Positions 48,839-58,090 of a stretch of 64,000 bases of DNA are shown here, piece by piece (the first letter of the stretch is position 1; each line of letters opens with the position of its first letter). The stretch spans positions 1,116,001 to 1,180,000 of the forward strand of contig NW_026515544.1 of assembly GCF_014898815.1 (NCBI RefSeq), in the 5' to 3' direction. Source of the DNA: Panonychus citri (Eukaryota > Arthropoda > Arachnida > Trombidiformes > Tetranychidae). A model generated the notes under the pieces. The model saw only the letters and a list, made by a program, of their open reading frames with translations, made no database searches and was not told the DNA's origin. The position numbers were made by a program, and so were the translations under genes.

Positions 48839-50596
48839 ATCAGTCCACTTTTCTGACAATAATAGTTTAAATTTGTTACCCTTAATGACCGGTACCTTAT
48901 TATGGTCATATCAAGATAAAGAAAGTAAAAGAAAACAGTTGGTTGTCCGTTAAAATGACCTTACCCGATCAGCAGGATATCTTTCATTAGGCATTTGTAC
49001 CCGATTGGTAAAAAAAGAGTGAGACTCGTTTTCCCTGTACCAAGGATAAAACGAAGAGAGAAAAAAATTTAACGAGTCATAATGATGAACATGAAACAGA
49101 AACTAAAATCATCCTCATCTTAATGATGATTACTGAATGAGAGCCTACAACAATTTAACTATCATTTTGAGTCAGATCTTTTATATTCTGTTTCTTTAGT
49201 GAAAAAATACAAGCTTTAAAATGGAATGAAATTTAAGTTTCAACCTAACATCATGATGACATTTACCATTCCGTTTCAGAGGTGGGTGATAGTGATGAAG
49301 ATTATCTTCTCTTTATTTTCTTATCATCATCATCATCCCCCTCATCCTAATTTTCTCAAACTCAGTCTCTTAGATTGAAATGATAAAGGGCAATATGTTG
49401 ATTGAAATGAAAAAGAATTCATATTTATGTTAGTGTTGATTCAATTTGCCTTTATTTTAATTGCTAAACCATAAATTGAGAAATTAGATTTTGCATGATA
49501 ACCTTTTAATTTCCCAATCAATCAACAATTAACTTTTTATAGAGAAAGACATACTTTTGATTGAATAGAATCAATTTCAAACTAGTTTACCAACATTTAT
49601 CTATTCTTTATCATAATTTAAGGTTTTCCTTAATTTCCTTTTAACTGTTGTGATGAAAAGTAAGATCAGGATAGATTGGAAACAGAAGAAAGTAGATTGG
49701 TGAAATTAATTGAAGAGGACTGATGATGGAGATGAAAAAATTGAAACGATTAAAAGATTATCTGTTAAAAGCTGAACTTTTTCAGGGTGTTATCTGAAAT
49801 TTATCTCTCAATTCTGGAACGGGATATGTTTGTATCCATTTAAATAGTGCAATAAAAAGATTGGTGTGTAATTTTGATTACCCTGGAAATCAAAACTATC
49901 TGAACACAATATAAAGAACAGTAACTCACGATTTCTATTCAACATCTCTCCCTCTTATATTGATACATGAACTCAAAACCAAATATCTCATGGTTCATGA
50001 ATCATGATAATGATAATATTCCCATAGGAAAAATAACTCTTTTATCAACATTACAAGAAACATATTGTTATTGAATTGTTTCATTTTACATCTAAACATT
50101 TTTCACAATCTTATTCATGTTTTTATCGAGTAATCAGTTGATTCAAGTATTTTATACACTTCAGTGATTTAATCATTTATATTATATACAAAGTAATTCA
50201 ATCGATAGCTATTAGAAACACCATTGACATAATTGTGAATTATGTAAATTTTATCAGTCAATTTGTCCTTGTCAAACTACAATTTTATATCATGGGATCA
50301 ATTTCCTTTTCGGAAGATATAATAATTTACTTAAATGTCTTCAATAATCAATCACTTTAATTTGTCAACAAATTTGTTCAACAATAATTATATTAATTGC
50401 GTCTTTGTTTTTTTCTTTCTCAGCTGTAATTGGAGGTATTGTTGTAAGTCTATTGTGTGCCATATTATTAGCCATGTTCATAATTTATCGAACTCGGAAA
50501 AAGGACGAAGGAAGCTATATCTGTGAACCAAGTCTAACATCGCCCGTCATTAGTCATTACGGAAAAGGAAGTAGTAACAAATTTTACGATCCATGA
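46224..50596 (+). CDS. Sdc: Syndecan, transmembrane heparan-sulfate proteoglycan core protein
   Basis: Exons 46,224-46,668, 47,208-47,308, 47,443-47,746 and 50,424-50,596 encode 340 residues. A signal peptide (MWLIFLLIWNFILFSLF, cleavage near SSCALP) is followed by an acidic, disordered ectodomain. It has four Ser-Gly sites in acidic context for glycosaminoglycan attachment (EGSGV, DHSGDG, EGSGG, DGSGK). Exon 4 encodes the membrane helix (AVIGGIVVSLLCAILLAMFII) and the syndecan C1 motif, RTRKKDEGSY. The usual C-terminal C2 motif EFYA, which binds PDZ proteins such as syntenin, is replaced by KFYDP and then the stop. Syndecans are co-receptors for morphogens and adhesion at the cell surface. 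The start ATG has an adequate context (AAACCATGT) and directly precedes the signal peptide. Confidence 0.92.
46669..47207 (+). other. Syndecan intron 1
   Basis: A 539-base intron (donor GAG|GTAATT-like, acceptor CCCTCTCAG). Parts of this intron and of the flanking exon ends are copied in the patchwork at 52,586-53,241. Confidence 0.7.
47747..50423 (+). other. Syndecan intron 3, with a (CT)n microsatellite
   Basis: A 2.7-kb intron before the membrane-helix exon. It carries a pure (CT)n tract at 48,793-48,836, (CA)n at 47,818-47,831, and otherwise unremarkable AT-rich sequence. The open frame over the CT tract is a repeat artefact. Confidence 0.6.
48793..48836. repeat. (CT)n microsatellite
   Basis: About 22 uninterrupted CT units inside syndecan intron 3; the longest simple repeat of this type in the window. 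Confidence 0.95.
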
Positions 50597-51262
50597 AAAG
50601 AAAAGAAGCAAATGAAAGAGACTTGTGTCTCTTGGATTGAGAAAACAAAGGAAGGGGAATTTCATTAAGTTATCAATGAGAAATAAATAAATCAATCGGA
50701 TACTTCAACGTGTAAAGAATTGATCAACCATTCACAAACAAAAGGATATTTAAGTTACTCATCAATTTTTGTAGCTTTTAAAATACTATTCACGGCTCCC
50801 TCTTTACTATATATATGTATCTCTCTCTCTCACTCTTTCTCTTCCTATTTCTACTCTGTCTCATATTCACAAAATTTTTTTATTCATTTGTATTCTTTGT
50901 ATCTTCTAACTGAAGGCAAGATGATAATGATACTATCAACTAATTATGTCAACATCATCTCCACCATGCAAAGGTGTATATTTACAAAGAGTTACCTCAA
51001 AGAGGTAAATAATTGTCTCAGACCCTGAATTGCTTAACAAAAAGATGCTCATTGCACATAAATTATATATAGAGTGTATCATTTATATAACCAACTTAAT
51101 CTAAAAAACCAACAAGGAAGTGAAGAGAAAAAAATGACATCATTTAAGCTTTTAAATGAAATAAAATTTTAAAAAATTCATTAACATTCAACAGTTTAAT
51201 TAAATTTTTTTTGGTTTGTTTTTGAATCATTAAGAATCAGAGAGAAATAGAGATTCAATCAA
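50597..51262. other. Convergent 3' region between syndecan and H2A copy 1
   Basis: Syndecan 3' UTR with AATAAATAAA at about 50,684-50,693, then AT-rich sequence. From about 51,089 to 51,262 it is homologous to the region downstream of H2A copy 2 (56,721-56,902), so this flank belongs to the duplicated H2A block. No animal histone 3' stem-loop is seen after the H2A stop. Confidence 0.5.
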
Positions 51263-51664
51263 TCATTCGGGTGCTGAACTGGTGGAAGCGGTTGGTTCAT
51301 GACCGACGATAATGGCGTCTTTGAAAGCCGCTCCTTTCGGCTTGTGGGGAGCTTCAAGATTCGGGTGAATGTTTGGCATGACACCACCGGCACGGAAGGT
51401 CGCACGAGCGAACAGATCTTTGAGGCCATCGTGACCCTTGATGGCGTGATGAAGTACTTGAGGATTGATTCGATGACCTTTAGATTCCTTGACCGCTTCG
51501 GTCAAAATGATATTCCCAATGGTTTCCAAGACGGAGGAAAGATAAACGGAGGCTTTCATTGAGGTTCGATCGGCATAATTACCAGTTCGAAGAAGTCGAT
51601 GTAAACGACCAACGGACATGACGAGACCAGCTCGAGATGAATTGGCGATTCGTTTAGCAGGCAT
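51263..51664 (-). CDS. Divergent histone H2A variant, copy 1
   Basis: An intronless 133-residue protein from the ATG at 51,664 (MPAKRIANSSRAGL). The histone fold is clear: SSRAGL...VGRLHRLLRTGNYADR, SVYLSSVLE, RINPQVLHHAI and GGVMPNI align with canonical H2A. Of the six acidic-patch residues (E56, E61, E64, D90, E91, E92), only E56 is kept and E91 is Asp; the others become Ile, Thr, His and Gly. The loop between helix 2 and RINP is three residues shorter than in canonical H2A. The tail ends PTASTSSAPE with no SQ(E/D) motif, so it is not H2A.X. No histone stem-loop follows, pointing to polyadenylated, replication-independent expression. The protein is identical to copy 2 at 56,903. It resembles acidic-patch-lacking short H2As of mammals in principle, probably by convergence. 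Confidence 0.85.
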   Translation of the reverse strand: MPAKRIANSSRAGLVMSVGRLHRLLRTGNYADRTSMKASVYLSSVLETIGNIILTEAVKESKGHRINPQVLHHAIKGHDGLKDLFARATFRAGGVMPNIHPNLEAPHKPKGAAFKDAIIVGHEPTASTSSAPE

Positions 51665-51765
51665 GATGGAAGACACAAAATTAATCAAGATTATTCAAGA
51701 AATTAGAAATTAGAAATTTAAGTTACAAGTAACTTAACCAAAACTCAAATGATTAAAAAAAATTT

Positions 51766-51873
51766 GTTGATTTTGATCAACAACGACAATCAACCTGTTG
51801 ATTTGGATCACCATTGTTAATAAATAAATATTAACAATCAACAGGTTGATTGTTGTTGTTGATCAAAATCAAC
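51766..51873. repeat. Inverted repeat upstream of H2A copy 1
   Basis: Two 38-base arms (51,766-51,803 and 51,836-51,873) are complementary with one mismatch; arm core GTTGATTTTGATCAACAA. The 32-base spacer is itself partly palindromic (GTTAATAAATAAATATTAAC). The copy-2 upstream region has only a rearranged remnant. Confidence 0.85.
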
Positions 51874-52047
51874 ATTCATAATCTCAATCAACAATTAGTA
51901 GGATTAGAGAGAGAGAGAGAGAGAAATTAATTAATAGAGAAAAAGTAAGACAAAATGAAAGAGAAAAAGGAAAAGAAATAAAAGAAAGAGGATTTCTTAT
52001 TCTTTGGTTTCTCTTTCTAAAAGTTGACACTACATATTTAACTATTT

Positions 52048-52299
52048 AACTGCCGTTAAAGGAGCTCCTTTGGCCACTGGTGTTGGTTTCAATGTTTCCG
52101 ACCCGGAAGTTTGTGGTAAAGATATTTTTGCCCGTTTAGTCCCAATCGAAGCTCATGAAATGGCCTCGATTTATAGTGAGAATAAAGATAAAATTCTAAG
52201 GGAGGTAAGACGTGAGGTTGAAGAAAAGGACGTCGAACTGTTAACTTACCTTTCATCATTGCAATTGGATAAAGATAATTTAAGGCCAGTTGCTGATAC
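52048..52299 (+). pseudogene. Patchwork fragment: inverted copy of mop (43,349-43,600)
   Basis: 252 bases equal to the reverse complement of mop coding sequence with no indel and about one substitution (near 52,120). It encodes the end of the BRO1 domain (VGFNVSDPEVCG, IFARLVPIEAHEMAS) but has no start, splice site or continuation, so it is a non-functional fragment. Confidence 0.92.
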
Positions 52300-52382
52300 C
52301 TCCGGTCACTGATATACCCTTCGATGAGGTCAACATTAAAGAGGTCGAGAAATTATTGGAAAAGTGGAAGAAATGAAGGATC
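52300..52382 (+). pseudogene. Patchwork fragment: diverged mop V-domain piece
   Basis: Matches the reverse complement of mop at about 42,910-42,988 (DIPFDE.NIKE.EKLL) with around ten differences in 80 bases, many at silent third positions. That is far more than the fragment before it, suggesting a different, diverged mop copy as the source. Confidence 0.75.
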
Positions 52383-52441
52383 TTCCTTTGAAGGATGAAC
52401 CTCTCTTTCTAAAAGTTGACACTTTTGATTATGATTTAACT

Positions 52442-52582
52442 TGACAATATTACAAAAACATGAGACATTATATTTATTGGAAACAACCATTTAAACATGG
52501 ATTTGGAGCACAATAGTCAATCATTGATTGACAAAGCTTACCTGTGTAACCACACGTGGTCAATACAAATTGGTCAGTACAT
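52442..52582 (+). pseudogene. Patchwork fragment: piece of the Crumbs-like gene
   Basis: Same orientation as the plus strand at 54,972-55,147 (crb runs on minus). It lacks short internal blocks (for example the Cys codon region of the source at about 55,016-55,032) and is rearranged near 52,550. Confidence 0.82.
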
Positions 52583-52585
52583 GTA

Positions 52586-52736
52586 CCATTATTTACCCCA
52601 TTCATCTCAAAGTCTCTCTTAATTCAGTTGTTCCATACGATTTCCTTTTTCTCTAACAATTGTAACACTAATTGCCTTTTCTTTCTCTTCACTGAACTTT
52701 TCCCTCTCAGATTCCTCTCATTCTGTAGGAAATTCT
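52586..52736 (+). pseudogene. Patchwork fragment: syndecan intron 1 end and start of exon 2
   Basis: Matches 47,080-47,227, including the CTCTCAG acceptor and the first codons of exon 2 (SSHS), with a few indels. The join to the crb piece shares the bases TTTA, a short microhomology. Confidence 0.88.
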
Positions 52737-52945
52737 GACGAAATCGAAAGTATATTCGAAAAAGAATTAGCCAAATATGATAAAACTGTTAATCTATTAG
52801 AAAAAAATATGAATGCTCAAGAAAATATTCTAAACGCATTAACCAAGGCCAGTGCTTCTTATGGTAAATCACGAATGGCTCTGAATGAGGTGAATCGTCT
52901 TAGAGCTAATCGAATACAAGTTTTACTCAATTCTTTTGATAATTT
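52737..52945 (+). pseudogene. Patchwork fragment: second inverted mop piece
   Basis: 209 bases equal to the reverse complement of 42,615-42,823 (V domain, NMNAQENILNALTKAS and EVNRLRANRIQVLL), apparently identical. It ends abruptly inside a codon and runs into syndecan 5' sequence. Confidence 0.92.
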
Positions 52946-53241
52946 GCAGCAAATTGTCCTCTTTGACCAAAGGAAAACCATAGTCAATCAGTTACACCGA
53001 ATAGAAATCCCGATTCAAATATTCCTGATGAAGATGATACAGAAGATGACGAAGACGATGATGAAGATGCTGAAGGATCAGGAGGTAATTTTCTTTCCCT
53101 CATTAATTGTTAAAATATTTTTCCAACTTTATTGATTCAGCTTAATTCAATTTGATTGATTTATGATGCTCTATCTTTCAATCAATGTTAAAAATTGTTG
53201 GTCATTCAATCATATTGATAATTTAATCTAGTTTTTGTATT
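52946..53241 (+). pseudogene. Patchwork fragment: two pieces of syndecan exon 1 and intron 1
   Basis: 52,946-52,979 matches 46,181-46,225 (around the start codon, with a small deletion). From 52,979 it jumps to sequence equal to 46,554-46,828 (acidic ectodomain end EDAEGSGG, the GTAATT donor and intron). A 12-base GAT-repeat unit is missing. Confidence 0.9.
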
Positions 53242-53432
53242 TACCTCGACACCTCAAAAAGTTGAACAAGTTCAATAATATGAAAAGGGAAACTAATTAA
53301 TAAAGATCATGATTGTTGATTGTTTTTATATCACAGGCTTTTTATACAGCAATGTCAATGTGAAAAAATGATAATATCTAGAGAAAAAATTATTTGATTA
53401 AATTAAATGATGATGGAAATTAATCAAGTGGA

Positions 53433-55680
53433 TTAAAATAATCTCTCGGACGGAGGTGGCTTAAGGATTCCACTTGGTGTCAAATCAAACAGCTCTTTGG
53501 TTGCAGGTGAGTAAGAACCTCGGGTGGCTCGAGCTTTTTTGATGTTTCGAATAAGAAAAAAGGTCAATAAAAAGGTCAAGATGACCAGTAGACAGATTAA
53601 ACTGGTAATCGCCAGAAAGAAGGGATTAATTTGATTAGTGAGTAAGAAGGAACTGAAATATTTTTTACAAGATCCAAGGGAAGCAAGAGTAAAATCTAGA
53701 AGAAAAGGAAACAATTAACTTTACAATGAATTACAATTGACAATCGTTAATGAAGAAATTAATTTACCTTGAGAGAGAGCTGAACAATGGCAAGTATAAA
53801 GGTGAGGTGATGATTGATTTGATGTACAATTACAATTAGATGGACAGGGTGAGGAATCACATGAGGAGTGAATTTGATCACAGGTAGAACCAAAGTAACC
53901 ATCTAAACAATTACAGGTAAAATTGGCGATTCCATCGATACAAGAAGCACCATTGGAACATGGTGATGATTGACAATCATCTAAATCGTCTTGACAATTA
54001 ATTCCAGAATAACCAAGTGGACAGGAACACGAATAATTATTGGGTAAATTGTTACATGTACCATTATTTTGACATGGATTAGATAGACATTCATTTATAT
54101 CATTGAAGCAAGTTTTACCATCCCAACCGGGTGGACAGTGACAAAAGAAATCATTATGTAAATCTTTACATGTTGCACCATTGAAACAAGGATTAGGTTG
54201 ACATTCATTTGTTTCATTTTCACAATAAACACCAATAAATCCGGTTGGACACAAACAGGTATAACTATTGATACCATCGACACAAGTACCTCCATTGTGA
54301 CATGGGTTAGATGCACATTCATCTGTATTGTTTTCACAATTTTTACCAATAAATCCAGTTGAACATAAACAGGTATAATCAGCGATACCATCGATACAGG
54401 TACCATTGTTTTCACATGGATTGGTGGTACATTCGTCGATATTGATTTCACAGGTTTTACCTGAGAAACCAGGAGGACATAAACAGGTAAAATCGGCAAT
54501 GCCATCGACACAGGTTCCATTGTTTTCACAGTTTTGGGTTAAACAGTCGTTCTTATTGACCTCACATCGATTACCCTCAAAGCCCAATTTACAATGGCAC
54601 TTGAATTCATCGATTAGATTTTCACAGGCACCACCATTTTCACATGGATTGGAAGCACATTCATCAATATCTTCTTGACAATGAAGACCTGTTGAAAAGG
54701 GAAAATTGAAACAATCGCAATTTAGTTTTAATTGTACACGAAAATTAATCAAATTGATCAAATTGTAAAAAAATTCTTACCACTATAACCTTGTTTACAG
54801 AAACAAGTATCATTCAGACAAATACCATTACAATGATGCCGATCACAAACTTGATGTTCACAGAATTGACCAGTGAAACCTTGATTAGAATCAAAGAATT
54901 ACAATTACAATTAGAATGTTATTATAATTATTATCCAAGAATTGCGAGTTAACAAAGTGACTTGATTAACTTACCAATATTACACAAACATGAGACATTA
55001 TATTTATTGGAAACAAAACACGAGGCTCCATTTAAACATGGATTTGGAGCACAATAGTCAATCATTGATTGACAAAGTTTACCTGTGTAGCCAGGTAAAC
55101 ATGAACATGTGAAACCATTTAATAGATCAGTACATGTACCATTATTTAGACAAGGTGAAGAGGCACAATCATCAATATCCTTTTCACATAAAGGTCCAGT
55201 ATAACCCGCTGGACATAGGCACTTGTAGTGAGATCCATCAACTTCACAGGTTCCGCCATTTTGACAAGGTTGTGATACACAATCATCCCACCGTTTCTCG
55301 CATCGTTTACCTGATTAAACAGAAAATTCCAAGTAAATTAAACATACAAATAAATTGTCAAGAGAAAATTGAAGAAAAATAAACAATAAACAAAAGGATC
55401 TTTGCTTTTAATTGCAAAGAAAATCTAAAAAAGGAAACACTAATCTCTTACCTGTGAATCCTGGAATACAATAACAGTTTGATTTATGGCAAATTCCATT
55501 AATACAAGAAGGTGAACAGCTAATTGTTGAGTTAATTGTTGTTGGATTAGTTAAATTAAAACACAAACAATTAGGTAAAAAAAAGAGGATGAAAAAAGAT
55601 GAAGTTAAAAAGTAACAGGTAATGAAAGGTAATCTTGAATTTCTGTTGTTTTTTTCAAATGAAAATGAAAAAGTTTCCAT
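53433..55680 (-). CDS. crb: Crumbs-like apical polarity protein, short form with EGF repeats only
   Basis: Five exons (55,680-55,452; 55,310-54,975; 54,879-54,781; 54,688-53,768; 53,695-53,433), all phase 1, encode 615 residues. An N-terminal hydrophobic segment (FFILFFLPNCLCF) is followed by about twelve EGF-like repeats, many of the calcium-binding type (DIDECASNPCENGG), then a membrane helix (FLAITSLICLLVILTFLLTFFLI) and a 37-residue tail. The tail identifies Crumbs: RATRGSYSP is the FERM-binding site and LKPPPSERLF the C-terminal PDZ ligand for Stardust/PALS1-type scaffolds (canonical end ERLI). The laminin-G domains of fly Crumbs are absent and it is far shorter (fly about 2,150). Crumbs sets the apical membrane and zonula adherens in epithelia. 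Notch or Delta is excluded by the tail. Confidence 0.9.
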
Positions 55681-56189
55681 TGTTTTTGTTTTCTTTTTTT
55701 TTGAAACAATTTAATTACAATTAATTGTTGTTTATCACTAATTAAGACACTTATGGAAAATTATAAAATTAATTTAATTCTTACTAATGGAATTCATGTT
55801 CTATTTATGAGGAAATTTGAAGAAATTTTTCCTAACCGATAAGTTTTAAAGGTAAAGGTGAAGTGACCTGATGGGTTGGGCTTTTGGTTTCTTCGCATTT
55901 ACCTGACCTATGGGAAGAAATATTTGCCCTTTGACCTAAAAAGAGTCTACGGGGATAATAATAGTAGAGAGAGAGAGAGAGAGAGAGAAAGAAAGAAAGA
56001 CTAATGGAAAGAAAAGAAATATTTTAAATTCTAAATTCTTTTTCTCTTTCACCTTTTACCTTTTAGTTCTTTTGAAAAGTTTATCATCTAAATTTTTCTT
56101 CTTCTCTTATTATATCAATAGAATTATATTTTATTCTCTCCAAACTAAATTCTCTCATTAATTATTCCACAGAACAATCAACTTATCAA
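55681..56189. other. crb upstream region
   Basis: AT-rich 5' flank with a (GA)n tract at about 55,967-55,988. It probably contains the crb promoter. No gene is seen. Confidence 0.4.
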
Positions 56190-56565
56190 TTCAATTGCAA
56201 TCAATGTTTTCTCTTCCTTTTAATTATCGAGAAATAATCAAAATTAAACATCAACACAAACAAACAATTAAAAGAAAGAAAAAAAATGATATAACTTTAA
56301 CATTATATTTCTAATTTAGTTTTCCAATCGATTATTTGGTTAATTTTTCACTTCTTTGCAATTAATTAAAAGGTAAATTTCTCTTACATCATACAAAATG
56401 ATCCTCGAAATTTAATTCGAGTTCACGATATAATTAGTCAACATCAACAAAAGATCTTATGGGAAACGGAAGATGAAGCCCGAAAACGGATTCCATTGAC
56501 CTCCAAGGAAGCCTCTTACACCGTTGTCACATCTAATTAACTAATTATGTAGATTAAGTTATTAG
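56190..56565 (+). pseudogene. Gutted ATAD3 copy: 5' flank fused to the last exon
   Basis: 56,190-56,416 is homologous to the ATAD3 upstream region at about 57,595-57,850. It joins directly to 56,417-56,565, which looks identical to ATAD3 59,994-60,142 (149 bases: end of the last exon, stop and 3' flank). Everything between, including the start and AAA+ domain, is missing. It is a deleted duplicate, not a gene. Confidence 0.9.
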
Positions 56566-56902
56566 CCCAGAGATATGAAAATAAGTATTGTCCTCTTATT
56601 TAATTGATGTAGTCTCTTAAAATCGTCAACTGATTAGATATCAAAAGTTATATTTACTTGATTATCATTAATTGCGTGAATGATTTAACATGTGGTTGTG
56701 AACTCAAAGTCTTTGGCTGTATAATCAACTTAATCTAAAAAAACCAACAAGGAAGTGAAGATAAAAAAAAATGACATCAATTAAAATGAAATGAAATTTA
56801 AAAAATTCATTAATATTCAACTCAACTCAATTCATTGTTTTATTTTTATCTTGGTTTGTTTTTGAATCATTAAGAATCAGAGAGAAATAGAGATTCAATC
56901 AA
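56566..56902. other. Spacer and 3' flank of H2A copy 2
   Basis: From about 56,721 it is homologous to 51,089-51,262 (3' flank of H2A copy 1). A minus-strand AATAAA is near 56,840. The part before 56,721 has no recognised source. Confidence 0.45.
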
Positions 56903-57304
56903 TCATTCGGGTGCTGAACTGGTGGAAGCGGTTGGTTCATGACCGACGATAATGGCGTCTTTGAAAGCCGCTCCTTTCGGCTTGTGGGGAGCTTCAAGGT
57001 TCGGGTGAATGTTTGGCATGACACCACCGGCACGGAAGGTCGCACGAGCGAACAGATCTTTGAGGCCATCGTGACCCTTGATGGCGTGATGAAGTACTTG
57101 AGGATTGATTCGATGACCTTTAGATTCCTTGACCGCTTCGGTCAAAATGATATTCCCAATGGTTTCCAAGACGGAGGAAAGATAAACGGAGGCTTTCATT
57201 GAGGTTCGATCGGCATAATTACCAGTTCGAAGAAGTCGATGTAAACGACCAACGGACATGACGAGACCAGCTCGAGATGAATTGGCGATTCGTTTAGCAG
57301 GCAT
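56903..57304 (-). CDS. Divergent histone H2A variant, copy 2
   Basis: Codes for exactly the same 133 residues as copy 1 (51,263-51,664); I find one silent difference (an Asn codon near 56,998 against 51,358). The acidic patch is mostly replaced and the loop before RINP shortened, as in copy 1. The promoter-side flank is shared for about 280 bases up to about 57,590, with rearrangement where copy 1 has its long hairpin. Both copies therefore could be expressed. It sits head-to-head with ATAD3 and between ATAD3 and its gutted copy, suggesting that an H2A-ATAD3 block was duplicated as a unit. Confidence 0.85.
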   Translation of the reverse strand: MPAKRIANSSRAGLVMSVGRLHRLLRTGNYADRTSMKASVYLSSVLETIGNIILTEAVKESKGHRINPQVLHHAIKGHDGLKDLFARATFRAGGVMPNIHPNLEAPHKPKGAAFKDAIIVGHEPTASTSSAPE

Positions 57305-58090
57305 GATGGAAGACACAAAATTAATCAAGATTATTCAAGAAATTAGAAATTAGAAATTTAAGTTACAAGTAACTTAACCAAAACTCAAATGATTAACAAT
57401 CAATCTGTTGATTTTGATCACCATTGTTAATATTTATTCATTAACAATCATTTGAGTTTTGGTCAAGACAATAATGACTCTCAATCAACAATAAGTAGGA
57501 TTACAAAGAGAGAGAAATTAATTATATAAGAAAGAGAAAATGAAAGAGAAAAAGAAATGAAAGAAAGAGGATTTCTTATCCTTTGCTTCTCTTACAATCA
57601 ATGTTTTCTCTTGAAAGTTAATTGTTTTTCTCTTCCTTTTAATTATCGAGAAATAATCAAAATTAAACATCAACACAAACAAACAATTAGAAGAAAGAGA
57701 AAAAATGATGTAACTTTAACATTATATTTCTAATTTAGTTTTCCAATCGATTATTTGGTTAATCTGTCAATTTTTCAAAGAATTTCTTTGCAATTAATTC
57801 AAAGGTAAATTTCTCTTACATCACACAAAATGATCCCCGAAATTTAATTTAATCAGAGAAGTTTAATTTTCTAAAAAATTTAAAGAATAAAGAATAAACT
57901 TAAATGACCGAAAGATGGAGTAACTTTCGCCGGTGATTTTTTCTCAAAGCGGTTAACCCTAAGCACGTGTTTGTATTGATATTTTTACTTTTTGGTAAAT
58001 TGTTGTTACTTTTTTCCTTGTTGATTATTTTGTATTTTTGTTGTTTATTTCTAATTACAAGTGAACTGTTTGTGTGCCATATCAACTTAA
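57305..58090. other. Divergent promoter region between H2A copy 2 and ATAD3
   Basis: Contains GA-rich sequence, an inverted repeat (ACTCAAATGATTAACAAT and its complement near 57,450-57,464) and the ATAD3 5' flank, whose part 57,595-57,850 is duplicated at 56,190-56,416. The ATAD3 start lies just after ATCAACTTAAATG. Confidence 0.5.

Noticed and set aside
48585..48839. Minus-strand open frame with an (RE)n stretch
   Set aside because: Created by translating the (CT)n microsatellite inside syndecan intron 3.
51299..51562. Plus-strand 87-residue frame opposite H2A (also at 56,939)
   Set aside because: Antisense to a clearly coding histone gene; conserved only because the H2A copies are nearly identical.
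52070..53135. Open frames at 52,070-52,312 and 52,809-53,135 as real genes
   Set aside because: They are internal fragments of mop and syndecan fused without starts, splice sites or continuity.
54406..54678. Plus-strand open frame over the crb EGF repeats
   Set aside because: Antisense shadow produced by the repetitive EGF coding sequence.
53721..54761. EGF array as Notch, Delta or Serrate
   Set aside because: No DSL or LNR modules; the cytoplasmic tail with RATRGSYSP and ERLF is that of Crumbs.
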